Positions 27,852-37,726 of a stretch of 64,000 bases of DNA are shown here, piece after piece. Both the position numbers and the translations under genes were made by a program. The notes beneath the pieces are model-generated. The model was not told where the DNA came from and did no database searches. It saw nothing but the letters and a program-made list of their open reading frames with translations. Every line of letters begins with the position of its first letter. The first letter of the stretch is position 1. This DNA comes from Diaphorobacter caeni (GTDB lineage: Bacteria > Pseudomonadota > Gammaproteobacteria > Burkholderiales > Burkholderiaceae_C): NCBI RefSeq assembly GCF_015354245.1, contig NZ_JADKYZ010000001.1, forward strand, positions 744,001-808,000, given 5' to 3'.

Positions 27852-28657
27852 TTATGCGTCCATTGCCTTGCGCACGCCGCGCAGGAAATCGACCGTCAGG
27901 GGAATGATCTTCTCGTGGGGCTGGTCTTCGAGCAGCTGGATGATCTTGCTGCCGATGATGACCGCGTCGGAGAACTTGGCGATGGTCGCCGCCGTCTGCG
28001 CGTCGCGGATACCGAAGCCCACGCCCACGGGGACCTTCACGTGTTCGCGGATCTTGGGCAGCATCGCCTCGACGGCCGAGGTGTCGAGCGCGCCCGAGCC
28101 CGTCACGCCCTTGAGCGACACGTAGTACACATAGCCGGTCGCGATGTCCGCGACCTGCTGCATGCGCTGGGGCGTGCTGGTGGGGGCGAGCAGGAAGATC
28201 AGATCCATGTTCTTCGCGCGCAGCTTGGCGGCGAAATCGGTGGCTTCCTCCGGCGGATAGTCGACGATCAGCACGCCGTCGACACCGGCCTCTGCCGCGT
28301 CGTTCACGAAGGCATCGGCGCCGTGGCTCTGGTCGTAGCGTTCCACCGGATTGGCGTAGCCCATCAGCACCACGGGCGTGGTCTGGTTCTTCTGGCGGAA
28401 CTCGCGCACATGGGCGAGCACCTGCTTGAGGTTCACGCCGTTGGCGATGGCGCGGTCACCGGCCTTCTGGATCACCGGGCCATCGGCCATGGGATCGGAG
28501 AACGGCACGCCGAGCTCGATCACGTCGGCACCGCCTTCGACCATGCCGTGCATCAGCGAGGGCGTGATCTGGGCGAATGGATAGCCGGCGGTGACGTAGG
28601 GAATCAGGGCCGAGCGGCCTTCGGATTTGAGTTTCTTGAATGTGTCGTCAATGCGGC

Positions 28658-28661
<4 letters not shown>
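27852..28661 (-). CDS. trpA: Tryptophan synthase alpha chain
   Basis: Cleaves indole-3-glycerol phosphate to indole, which is channelled to TrpB. 269 residues from ATG 28661. The catalytic Glu lies in [16 protein letters not shown]; phosphate-binding loops [10 protein letters not shown] and GSKIIQ are present near the C-terminus. Start overlaps the trpB stop as ATGA. Longer upstream open frame lies inside trpB and is not used. Confidence 0.97.
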
Positions 28662-29926
<1,265 letters not shown>

Positions 29927-29940
29927 GGTCTGAGAATTCT

Positions 29941-30684
29941 TCAATCAGGCTTTGCTGCATCGGCCGCTCGGACGGCGGCGATGAAGCGATGGATTTTGTC
30001 GGCGTCCTTGATGCCCTTGAGCGTTCCGCCGCCGGGGGCATCGGCTTCGACGCCGGAGCTCACATCAACGGCCAGCGTCAGGCAACGCGGCCGCACCTGC
30101 AAGATGCCATCGGTCACGTTTGCAGGCGTGAGTCCACCAGACAAAACGAGATGAGAGGCTACGCTTGGTGGAAGGAGTGACCAATTGAATGTTTTGCCGC
30201 CGCCACCGAATCCGTCGACATGCGCGTCAAGGAGGATGGCCCGGGCTTGAGAGTGATCTTCCGCGTATTTTACGAGGTTGAACGAAGCCGCACCAGAGTC
30301 CAATGGAATTCGGGCCGCCCGCAGGTAGGGGCGACGGCCCTGGCCACTCGCGAGCCAGCAGTCCTGCGGCGTCTCGTCGCCGTGAAACTGCAGCATGGAG
30401 CCGGGAACCCGATCGGCGGCGGCGATGACTTCGTCGGCCGACGCGTTCACGAACAGCAGCACCGGCGTGACGAAAGGGGGTAGGCGGCGGGCCAGTTCGG
30501 CGGCGCGTTCCACCGAAACGGCGCGTGGACTCTTGGCATAGAGCACGAAGCCGATGGCGTCGGCGCCAGCCGCCACGGCGGCGTCGACGTCCTGCTCGCG
30601 CGTGAGACCGCAGATCTTGATGCGGGTGCGCGCGGCGGGGCTGGCGGAAACGGAGGGGTTCGAACCCTCGATGAGCTTGTCCAT
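29941..30684 (-). CDS. trpF: Phosphoribosylanthranilate isomerase
   Basis: Amadori rearrangement of phosphoribosylanthranilate in tryptophan synthesis. [14 protein letters not shown] near the N-terminus holds the catalytic Cys; the general acid Asp is in [17 protein letters not shown]. 247 residues from ATG 30684, with about 20 residues ahead of the core not seen in compact family members, so the start is uncertain; a TTG further upstream would overlap truA. Positioned between truA and trpB as in other Burkholderiales. Confidence 0.92.
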   Translation of the reverse strand: MDKLIEGSNPSVSASPAARTRIKICGLTREQDVDAAVAAGADAIGFVLYAKSPRAVSVERAAELARRLPPFVTPVLLFVNASADEVIAAADRVPGSMLQFHGDETPQDCWLASGQGRRPYLRAARIPLDSGAASFNLVKYAEDHSQARAILLDAHVDGFGGGGKTFNWSLLPPSVASHLVLSGGLTPANVTDGILQVRPRCLTLAVDVSSGVEADAPGGGTLKGIKDADKIHRFIAAVRAADAAKPD

Positions 30685-30731
30685 GGCAATGAGGCCGTCA
30701 GTGCGGGTGACGGGCTGGGGAGGGCTGGATT

Positions 30732-31568
30732 TCAGGGAAGCCAATCATACGCAGGAGCGTGCGTGGGCAATCCCCATTTTTCGTCGTAGACGGGGCCGAG
30801 AAAGTACAGGCCGTCGGGTGAGAACGTGGGGGCGGCGGCGTCGCGCGAGCGGGCGGCCAGCACGTCGATCATCCACTCAGGCTCCTTGTCCCCTCGGCCG
30901 ACGGCGATCAGGCAGCCCATGATGTTTCGGATCATGTGGTGCAGGAACGCGTTGGCCTCGAACTCGAAGCGCCAGTAGCAGGGCGTGAAATGGTGCGGGG
31001 TGTTGCGCTCGTCCTCGATGCGGCCCGGCGTGGCGCCGCGTCGCGAGATGGTGATGCGCTGCATCGTCTTCACCGGCGACTTGGCCTGGCATGCCGACGC
31101 GCGCAGCGAGGTGAAATCATGCTCGCCAAGTAGATGGGATGCGGCGCGCTCCATGGCCTCGCCGTTCAAGGGGTGGAACACCCAGCCGACGCGGCCCGCC
31201 TCGACGCTGGGGCGCACGGGCGACTGCAGCAGCACATAGGCATAGCGCCGCGCCACGGCGCTTGCGCGCGCGTGGAATTCGTCGGGTACGGGCTGGGCCC
31301 ATTGCACGGCGATGTCGGGTGGAAGAAAGGTGTTGGTGCCGCGCACCCACGAGAAAGGCGCGCGCTGCAGATCAGTGTCGAAATGGACGACCTGCATGAC
31401 GCCGTGGACTCCCGTGTCGGTGCGACCCGCACAGAGAGTGGATATCTCATGAGTAGCAAAGCGGCCCAAGGCCGCTTCGAGGTGATCCTGTACGGTGTTG
31501 CCGGAGAGCTGGCTTTGCCAGCCGCTGTAGGCCTGCCCGTTGTAACTTACGCCCAATGCGATCCGCAT
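30732..31568 (-). CDS. truA: tRNA pseudouridine(38-40) synthase
   Basis: Isomerises uridines 38, 39 and 40 in the tRNA anticodon arm. 278 residues; the catalytic Asp is Asp51 in CAGRTDTGVHG. An AAGGAGG site lies six bases before ATG 31568. Follows fimV with a 64-base gap. Confidence 0.96.
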   Translation of the reverse strand: MRIALGVSYNGQAYSGWQSQLSGNTVQDHLEAALGRFATHEISTLCAGRTDTGVHGVMQVVHFDTDLQRAPFSWVRGTNTFLPPDIAVQWAQPVPDEFHARASAVARRYAYVLLQSPVRPSVEAGRVGWVFHPLNGEAMERAASHLLGEHDFTSLRASACQAKSPVKTMQRITISRRGATPGRIEDERNTPHHFTPCYWRFEFEANAFLHHMIRNIMGCLIAVGRGDKEPEWMIDVLAARSRDAAAPTFSPDGLYFLGPVYDEKWGLPTHAPAYDWLP

Positions 31569-31632
31569 CGAAACCTCCTTGTGAGGAGCGATTGGATCAC
31601 ACAGGGCGACCTTGCTCGCGCAGGAGTCAAAA

Positions 31633-34314
31633 TCAACCCAGCTTGGAGAGCAGTTGCTGCGCGCGCAGCTTCAGCTCGCCGGAGGCTTCGGCGATCACTT
31701 CTTCCACGAGGGTGCGGGCACCTTCGCTGTCGCCGATGGCGTTGAACTCTTCGGCCAGGGCCAGCTTGGTGTTCAGCGGATCGTCGGGCAGCGAGCCACC
31801 GGACATCGTGCCCATCGGCGCGGGTGCGGTCGTCGGGTGCTGGGTACCGGTTGCACTGTTCAGGTCGAGCGAGATGCCGCCCAGATCGAACTCCAGCGGC
31901 TGGCGTGCCGTGGTCTCGACGTAGTTGGCGGATTCCGCGGCGGCTGCGGCTGCGCTGGCGGCGGGCTTGTTGAACGACAGGTCGTCCAGTTGGAAGTCCA
32001 GACCGTTCGACGCGGCTTCGGGAGCTGCAGCCGGGGGCGTGAAGACGGCCGGCGCGGTCGGTGTGTCGAGCGACAGCGATGGCAGCTCGAAATCAGGCAG
32101 CTTGGGCGCGGCGGTTGGTTCGAGCGGAGCCTGGGCCGAGGAGATCGGAGGGGTCCACTCGTGGTTCTGCGGCGCGGGGCTCGGGGTCGGGGAGCCGAGG
32201 TTCAGGTCGAGATCGAGGTCGTCCAGATTCGGTGCGGCCACAGGCGCGGGAGCGGGTGTGTGGAACTGCACGGGCAGGGTGCTTGGAGCGTCGAGCTCCG
32301 GCTCGGCCTTGGAGGCCGCAGCCATCGCTGCAGCGCCTGCTGCGGCCACGCCGGCGGCACCCGCCGCGCGAGCGACGGACTGCTGGTAGAACGGGTTTTC
32401 TGGATCCTGGGCACGGCCGAGTTCGGCGACGCGGGACCAGTCCACGCCCTGACCCTGGGTCAGAGCGAACAATTCACGGGCCTGGGCTTCCAGCGCCTTG
32501 CGGTCCTGGCGCTTGGCGTAGATTTCGGCCAGCTTCACATGCACGGAGGTGCGCTCAGGATTGACACGAGCGGCTTCGCGCAGGATTTCCTCGGCCTGCA
32601 GATCGCGGCCATAGGCGAGATACACGTCGGCTTCGGCGACGGGATCGACTTCACCCGCGTCCAGCTGACTGGGCGAGTAGGCGAGCGAGGAGGAGCCGGT
32701 GGACAGGCCGCTGTTGGCGGTGTCCACGCGCTGACCACCGCTGGCTCCGAAGAACGAGTCGGGCGCGAGGCTGCTGTCCATCATCGAGCTGTCGGATGGA
32801 GCAAGCGACGCGGCCTTGCGGCGTTGTGCGATCTTGTAGCCACCGAGACCCAGCAGGGCGAGCAGGGCGACGCCGAGGCCACCCAGCATGAGCGGGTCTT
32901 CGGTGAGGTTCTCGAAGAAGGTGGGCTCTGGCGGCGGAGGTGGTGGTGGCACGATGACGCGCTTCTTGGGCGCGGGTGCCGAGGCTGCCGAAGCGGCATC
33001 GGAGGCGGCTGCGACGGCGTCGCTGGCTGCCGTGACGGCCGAGCTCGCGGCGGTGACGGCTGCGGAGGCGGCGGAAGACGCTGCGTCGGCCGCTGCGGCG
33101 GGAGCCGCGGAGGTGCCTGCGCCGGGAACGGTTGCGGGCACGGTGGCCACGGCTGGCAGATCGGCAGGCTTGCTTGCGGTCGCTGCGGTCGTTCCCGCGG
33201 CTGCGCCGACCTTGTTCAGCTCCGAGATGTTCTTGGACAGCTCGGCCATGCGTTCGGCGTTCTGGCTCGACTGGCGATCCTGGGCGAGCTTCTCGTCCTT
33301 CTTCGCGGCCTGCACGCCACCCTTGGACAGCGTGAGCTTGTCGGACGAAGCCGTTGCGGGTTTCTGGTCGTCCACCTGAGTCTGCACCGAGCCCTTGGCG
33401 GCGCGTTGCGGCGACGCCACTTCGACGGACGGGGCGGCGGTCGCGAGGCGGCGACGGAATTCGTTGAAGTCGCGGCTCTGGGCGGCGATGATCTTCTTGG
33501 CTTCGCCAGCAGTCACGGCCTGAGCCTGCGACTCGGTCGGCATCTGCAGCACGGCGCCTGCGCGCAGGCGGTTCACGTTGCCGTTGATGAAGGCGTTCGG
33601 GTTGGCGCGCATCATCGCGACCAACATCTGGTCGAGCGACACGCCCGCAGGACGATGGGCTCCGGCGATGCGGCCAGCGGTCTCGCCGCTGCGCACGCGC
33701 ACTTCTTCACCGCCGCCGGACGATTCGGCAGCCGGTGCGGGGGCAGGCGTCACGCGCTGCGTAGGCGCCTGGGCGCGGCGTTCCTGCACCTGTGGCAGGT
33801 TGCGCTGTGGAGGAACTGCGATGGGAGCGGATTCACTGCGGTCGGAGAAGCGCGAATCCTGCGAGTTGATCTGAGGTGCCGTGGTCTGCGGCGCGGCCGG
33901 GCGGCGCAGCTCCGGCGGGTCGAGCAGCATGGTGTAGCTGCGCACGATGTGGCCCGAAGCCCATGTCGCGTCGATCACGAGATCGACGAACGGATCGTTG
34001 ATCGCCTTGGAGCTGCTCAGGCGCAGCACGCCCGTGCCGTCCGGGCGGCGTTGAAACTGGACGCGGATGTCGTTGACGGATGGCGTGTACTCGAGTCCCT
34101 GGGCTCGATAGACGTCAGGCGCGGCCGTGGAGGCCTTCAGCGACTCGGCTTCTGCCGCAGAGACCTGTGGCAGGTCGATTTCCGCTCGCAATGGCTCCCC
34201 CAGAGCGGACCGCACATGGATCTGGCCCAGTGCCAAGGCGTGAACATCGGCTGTGAACAGGCCGGTGGATACGATGGCAGCAGCCGCCAAAACAGAAAAT
34301 TTCCAGCGATGCAT
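31633..34314 (-). CDS. fimV: FimV/HubP-family polar peptidoglycan-binding protein
   Basis: Large bitopic membrane protein that organises cell poles, type IV pili and twitching in relatives. 893 residues. A signal peptide (about 1-26) precedes the conserved FimV N-terminal region with ALGQIHVRSALGEPLRAEI; a LysM-like domain lies near residues 205-260. An Ala-rich stretch (about 385-440) and a poly-proline run come before one membrane segment (about 479-496). The cytoplasmic part is acidic and Ala/Pro-rich with TPR-like helices (about 560-625) and the conserved FimV C-terminal domain (last 60 residues, LALAEEFNAIGDSEGARTLV). Heads the fimV-truA-trpF row. Confidence 0.92.
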   Translation of the reverse strand: MHRWKFSVLAAAAIVSTGLFTADVHALALGQIHVRSALGEPLRAEIDLPQVSAAEAESLKASTAAPDVYRAQGLEYTPSVNDIRVQFQRRPDGTGVLRLSSSKAINDPFVDLVIDATWASGHIVRSYTMLLDPPELRRPAAPQTTAPQINSQDSRFSDRSESAPIAVPPQRNLPQVQERRAQAPTQRVTPAPAPAAESSGGGEEVRVRSGETAGRIAGAHRPAGVSLDQMLVAMMRANPNAFINGNVNRLRAGAVLQMPTESQAQAVTAGEAKKIIAAQSRDFNEFRRRLATAAPSVEVASPQRAAKGSVQTQVDDQKPATASSDKLTLSKGGVQAAKKDEKLAQDRQSSQNAERMAELSKNISELNKVGAAAGTTAATASKPADLPAVATVPATVPGAGTSAAPAAAADAASSAASAAVTAASSAVTAASDAVAAASDAASAASAPAPKKRVIVPPPPPPPEPTFFENLTEDPLMLGGLGVALLALLGLGGYKIAQRRKAASLAPSDSSMMDSSLAPDSFFGASGGQRVDTANSGLSTGSSSLAYSPSQLDAGEVDPVAEADVYLAYGRDLQAEEILREAARVNPERTSVHVKLAEIYAKRQDRKALEAQARELFALTQGQGVDWSRVAELGRAQDPENPFYQQSVARAAGAAGVAAAGAAAMAAASKAEPELDAPSTLPVQFHTPAPAPVAAPNLDDLDLDLNLGSPTPSPAPQNHEWTPPISSAQAPLEPTAAPKLPDFELPSLSLDTPTAPAVFTPPAAAPEAASNGLDFQLDDLSFNKPAASAAAAAAESANYVETTARQPLEFDLGGISLDLNSATGTQHPTTAPAPMGTMSGGSLPDDPLNTKLALAEEFNAIGDSEGARTLVEEVIAEASGELKLRAQQLLSKLG

Positions 34315-34593
34315 GTGTGCAACTTATTGATGATTTATTGGGCTTTGAGATGACGCAATAGGTTTTCTTTTGGTGTCATCCACTACGGGTCGTGAAAATA
34401 TGTAAAAGCACCATAGCATCAATGTTTTGCACTGACAAGCTGATGCGACACTCCAACTTAACTCTCCCCTCGTTTGGTAGAGAAGCTCTATTTCATATGT
34501 TGGTATTGGACAACGGCCTGTCGCAAATTGTATCTGCACCTCCCGCCGATCTCCAAATGCAGACCTTCGGGAGGTGATTGTCATCAAGACTCA
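34315..34593. other. Intergenic region upstream of fimV, no gene seen
   Basis: About 280 bases of noticeably AT-richer DNA between fimV and a 163-bp repeat. It presumably holds the fimV promoter, but I cannot pick a convincing -35/-10 pair. An 87-codon open frame on the minus strand has no recognisable similarity or ribosome-binding site and is not called. Confidence 0.5.
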
Positions 34594-34756
34594 AGAGCGT
34601 GTTTGCGATCTCCACACGGTTTTTGCAGGCGCGGTCTCGGGCGGTCTGCTGCGTTGCAAATCCTCGCAATGGCCGAGCCATTGCTGCGGTTTGCGCCTTG
34701 CAGCCCATCCCGATCCGCATCCTGCAAACCTCGCGCTGAGATCGTAAATACGCTCT
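34594..34756 (+). repeat. MITE-like element, family 2, copy 1
   Basis: 163-bp element with 19-bp terminal inverted repeats, AGAGCGTGTTTGCGATCTC at the left and the complement of AGAGCGTATTTACGATCTC at the right. The interior folds back on itself, ending in GCAATGGC-cga-GCCATTGC (34666-34684). Its right end supplies the A and G of the asd stop codon TAG. I see no target-site duplication and no transposase. About 92 percent identical to the copy at 45759, with roughly a dozen substitutions and two single-base indels. Confidence 0.85.
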
Positions 34757-35885
34757 ACGCATCAAGCAGGATGCGCAGCATGCGGCGCAGCGGCTCTGCG
34801 GCGCCCCACAGCAGCTGGTCACCGATGGTGAACGCGCCGACGTATTCGGGGCCCATGGCGAGTTTGCGGACGCGGCCCACGGGGATGGTCATCGTGCCGG
34901 TCACGGCCACGGGAGTCAGGTCCTTGATGGTGGCTTCCTTGTTGTTGGGAACCACCTTCACCCACTCGTTGTCGGCGGCGATCATGGCCTCGATGTCGGC
35001 CACGGGCACATCCTTCTTGAGCTTGAAGGTCAGTGCCTGGCTGTGGCAGCGCATTGCGCCCACGCGCACGCAGAAGCCATCGACCGGGATCGCTGGCGTG
35101 CCGAAGCCGTCGCCCAGACCCATGATCTTGTTGGTCTCGGCCATGCCCTTCCATTCTTCCTTGGACATGCCGTTGCCCAGATCCTTGTCAATCCAGGGAA
35201 TCAGGCTGCCGCCCAGGGGCACCAGGAAGTTGGCGGTTTCATCGGTAGAGAGGGCGCGTTGCTTTGCCACCACCATGCGGTCGATTTCGAGGATCGCGCT
35301 CTTGGGGTCGTCGAGCAGGGCCTTCACTTCGGCGTTCAGCGTGCCGTACTGCGTGAGCAGTTCGCGCATGTGCTGGGCGCCACCGCCGGACGCGGCCTGG
35401 TAGGTCTGCGTGCTCATCCACTCGACCAGACCGGCCTTGTAGAGTGCGCCCACGCCCATCAGCATGCAGGAGACGGTGCAGTTGCCGCCCACCCAGTTGT
35501 TACCGCCCTTGGCGAGCGCATTCTTGATCACGGGCATGTTCACCGGATCCAGAATGATGACCGCGTCGTCCTTCATGCGCAGCGTGGAGGCGGCATCGAT
35601 CCAGTGGCCGTTCCAGCCTGCAGCACGCAGCTTGGGGAAGACTTCAGTGGTGTAGTCGCCGCCCTGGGCGGTGATGATGATCTCGCAGCGCTTGAGGGCG
35701 TCGATGTCGTACGCGTCCTGCAGCGTGGTTTCGTTCTTGGCCATCGCCGGGGCCTTGCCGCCTGCGTTGGATGTGGAGAAGAACAGGGGCTCGATCAGAT
35801 CGAAGTCCTTTTCCTGTTGCATGCGGTCCATGAGAACCGAGCCGACCATGCCGCGCCAGCCGACCAAACCTACCAACTTGCTCAT
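34755..35885 (-). CDS. asd: Aspartate-semialdehyde dehydrogenase
   Basis: NADPH-dependent reduction of aspartyl phosphate to aspartate semialdehyde, the branch point to lysine/diaminopimelate, threonine, isoleucine and methionine. 376 residues from ATG 35885. [16 protein letters not shown] is the nucleotide-binding start; the catalytic Cys is in [12 protein letters not shown]; the His/Arg region is [14 protein letters not shown]. The final codon of the stop, TAG, is completed by the adjacent 163-bp repeat. A Thr/Ile-rich short reading frame with alternative hairpins lies upstream (35937-36085). Confidence 0.96.
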   Translation of the reverse strand: MSKLVGLVGWRGMVGSVLMDRMQQEKDFDLIEPLFFSTSNAGGKAPAMAKNETTLQDAYDIDALKRCEIIITAQGGDYTTEVFPKLRAAGWNGHWIDAASTLRMKDDAVIILDPVNMPVIKNALAKGGNNWVGGNCTVSCMLMGVGALYKAGLVEWMSTQTYQAASGGGAQHMRELLTQYGTLNAEVKALLDDPKSAILEIDRMVVAKQRALSTDETANFLVPLGGSLIPWIDKDLGNGMSKEEWKGMAETNKIMGLGDGFGTPAIPVDGFCVRVGAMRCHSQALTFKLKKDVPVADIEAMIAADNEWVKVVPNNKEATIKDLTPVAVTGTMTIPVGRVRKLAMGPEYVGAFTIGDQLLWGAAEPLRRMLRILLDA

Positions 35886-35936
35886 TTTCAACGCCCTTTT
35901 CAAAGTAAAACAGTGACCCCGACCGGGACTGCTCGC

Positions 35937-35999
35937 CTGGCTCGTCAGGCCAGAAAGGGCGCACGACGAACCAGGCTGGGTCAGCCCTTAATCGTCGTG
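35937..35999 (-). promoter_or_regulatory. Possible attenuator: mutually exclusive hairpins upstream of asd
   Basis: Four pairings are readable on the minus strand: CACGACGA/TCGTCGTG (35992-35999 with 35962-35969), AAGGGC/GCCCTT (35984-35989 with 35955-35960), GCCTGG/CCAGGC (35971-35976 with 35935-35940) and CTGGC/GCCAG (35949-35953 with 35937-35941). The first two cannot form together, nor can the last two. The first arm lies inside the Ile-Thr-Thr-Ile codons of the short leader frame. No T-run is present, so control would be by Rho or at translation. Confidence 0.4.
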
Positions 36000-36085
36000 A
36001 TTTTGGTGATGATGGTTGCGCGCGCAGCCAAACCAGCCAGGTTGGCGGGAGCGGTGTTCAGGGCGAACGGGCGAGCGGCAAACAT
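35981..36085 (-). CDS. Candidate 34-residue leader peptide of asd
   Basis: A short frame starting at ATG 36085 and ending TGA at 35981, 95 bases before asd. The last twelve residues are [12 protein letters not shown]: four Thr, four Ile and two Lys, the end products of the pathway that Asd feeds. This is the pattern of ribosome-stalling leader peptides such as ThrL. A -10-like TACAAT lies eight bases before the ATG, so the mRNA might be nearly leaderless; no Shine-Dalgarno site is visible. Function is inference. Confidence 0.45.
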   Translation of the reverse strand: MFAARPFALNTAPANLAGLAARATIITKITTIKG

Positions 36086-36272
36086 AGCCGCACATTGTAG
36101 CGGAGATGCCGGTTTCATGGTGTTTTTGTGGAACAACATTTTTTGCAATTGAACCGGTAGTTCAGCATATGCTGTTGTGGCGATTGTGTGGACTACAACC
36201 GTTTCTCACAGTCCGACCATGTGTTTCGAATCCTTTTCTCCTTTTTCACTCACTCATTTCCGGAGGTGATCC

Positions 36273-36608
36273 ATGGCAGGTTGGTTTGAACTCAGCAAGA
36301 GCAGCGACGGGCAGTTCCGCTTTGTTCTCAAGGCGGGCAACGCGGAGACCATTCTCACGAGCGAGCTCTACAAGACCAAGGCATCGGCCGAGAACGGCAT
36401 CGCGTCCGTGCAGGCCAATGCGGGGCTCGAGGAGCGCTACGAGCGCAAGGAAAGCACGAACGGCAAGTCGTACTTCAACCTGAAGGCAGCCAACCACCAG
36501 GTCATCGGCAGCAGCCAGATGTACGGCACGGCGAAGTCCCGCGACGATGGCATCGCGTCGGTGAAGACCAATGGCTCAAGCAAGACGGTGAAGGATCAGA
36601 CCGTATAG
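36273..36608 (+). CDS. YegP family protein (two DUF1508 repeats)
   Basis: 111-residue cytoplasmic protein built from two tandem repeats of about 48 residues: GQFRFVLKAGNAETIL with GIASVQANA, and GKSYFNLKAANHQVIG with GIASVKTNG. Homologues are small stress-associated proteins without a known biochemical role. A strong GGAGG site (36262-36266) precedes ATG 36273. It stands alone, transcribed away from asd. Confidence 0.92.
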   Translation: MAGWFELSKSSDGQFRFVLKAGNAETILTSELYKTKASAENGIASVQANAGLEERYERKESTNGKSYFNLKAANHQVIGSSQMYGTAKSRDDGIASVKTNGSSKTVKDQTV

Positions 36609-36725
36609 GCGGATCTGATGAGGGAAGGGGCGTATGAATTTGACTTTCGATACGCCCTGGTTCTCGCGGCGCACAACATGCAGGCGTTTGCCGGGGAGGC
36701 TGCGCATTGTTGAGCGACGACTGGC

Positions 36726-37565
36726 CTATACCGGAGCCACCCATCCCGCTGTTTCGGAAATGGAGCGCGCTTTTTCCGAAAGAACGCGGGCCGTTGGGGA
36801 GTTCAGATCGTCATCGAAGGAGCCCACTGGCCCCATCAGCGTGATCGCTGCCTTCATTTCTCCCAGCATGTCAAAAATGGGCGCCGACATCGAGATGAAA
36901 TTCGGAAGCAAAGCGTCTTTGCAGCGGCTGATGTGATGATCAAGCACGTCCTTGCGCATCATTTCGACATCTTTTTCCGAGTACTTCCGCTGACCATCGG
37001 GTCGCAGGACGCTGGCCATTTCCTGCTCCAGCAATTCACGGGTGTTGGCGGGTGGGAGGTGTGCCAGAAAGTTGCGTCCCAAGGCGGACGACAGTAGCGG
37101 CAACACGCTACCCACGCGCAATTCGAGCAGTGGTCGGCTGCGGGTGCCTTCAACCCGGTAGACGATCGTCGGCCCCTTGTTGCCCCAGACACCCAGAAAC
37201 ACCGTCTGCCCAGTGGACGCAGCCAGCTCTGCCATGGCGGGGCGCGCCGTGGTGAAGACGTCGAATTGTTCCAGTGCGGCCAAACCCAGACGCAGGGCAT
37301 AGGGACCGAGCCCATAAAAACCCGTGTCCGGCTGCTGCATGACGAGCCCGACGTTCTGAAAGCTCACCATGTAGTAGTGCACGTTGGGCACGGTGAGTTG
37401 GCACGTTTCCGCAAGCTCTTTCAGTGGCAGGGGCCTGCCGCTTTGGCGGATGGTGTCCAGGATGCGAAAGCCTACTTCGATGGATTGAATCCCTCTTCGC
37501 GACGATGCGGGCTTTGCAGGCGTTTGTGGGGTTTCGTTGTCAGTGCTGCCTGCGCGTCTAGCCAT
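36726..37565 (-). CDS. IclR-family transcriptional regulator
   Basis: 279-residue regulator. The N-terminal winged helix-turn-helix lies at about residues 25-85 (SIEVGFRILDTIRQ, LPLKELAETCQL), followed by the IclR effector domain with the typical SALGRNFLAHLP stretch. It is divergent from the transporter-nitrilase operon with a 161-base gap containing an 18-bp palindrome, so it most likely controls that operon and itself. Effector unknown. ATG 37565 was chosen because it begins just ahead of the DNA-binding domain. Confidence 0.9.
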   Translation of the reverse strand: MARRAGSTDNETPQTPAKPASSRRGIQSIEVGFRILDTIRQSGRPLPLKELAETCQLTVPNVHYYMVSFQNVGLVMQQPDTGFYGLGPYALRLGLAALEQFDVFTTARPAMAELAASTGQTVFLGVWGNKGPTIVYRVEGTRSRPLLELRVGSVLPLLSSALGRNFLAHLPPANTRELLEQEMASVLRPDGQRKYSEKDVEMMRKDVLDHHISRCKDALLPNFISMSAPIFDMLGEMKAAITLMGPVGSFDDDLNSPTARVLSEKARSISETAGWVAPV

Positions 37566-37662
37566 GTTGTGCTCTGTTTGCCATCTTTCATTGAGTGTAG
37601 CAGCGCCACTTTTTGCTTCGGCAGGATCGAATGGGTTGCGGGTAATCCCTAGTGTCAAGTTG

Positions 37663-37680
37663 TATCAAGTTAATTTGATA
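37663..37680. promoter_or_regulatory. Likely IclR operator palindrome, overlapping a -35 element
   Basis: TATCAAGTTAATTTGATA is an 18-bp palindrome broken only at one symmetric pair. It lies 47 bases before the transporter start. Its right end contains TTGATA (37675-37680), a plausible -35 hexamer with a weak CAATAT -10 17 bases on. Binding there would affect transporter transcription. Confidence 0.6.
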
Positions 37681-37726
37681 ATAGTTAATCGGTACAGCAA
37701 TATCAATTTTTAAAGGTCAAAGTCAC

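Noticed and set aside
31612-34353. Long open frame of 913 codons on the plus strand opposite fimV
   Set aside because: Low-complexity Gly/Arg/Ala-rich product produced by the GC-rich third-codon bias of fimV; fimV on the other strand has recognisable domains.
34324-34587. 87-codon frame on the minus strand upstream of fimV
   Set aside because: No similarity recognised, no ribosome-binding site, and the region is AT-rich promoter-like DNA.
34594-34756. Reading the 163-bp repeat as a degenerate insertion sequence
   Set aside because: It is too short for any transposase remnant and its interior is a self-complementary fold, so a MITE-like or structured repeat is the better description.
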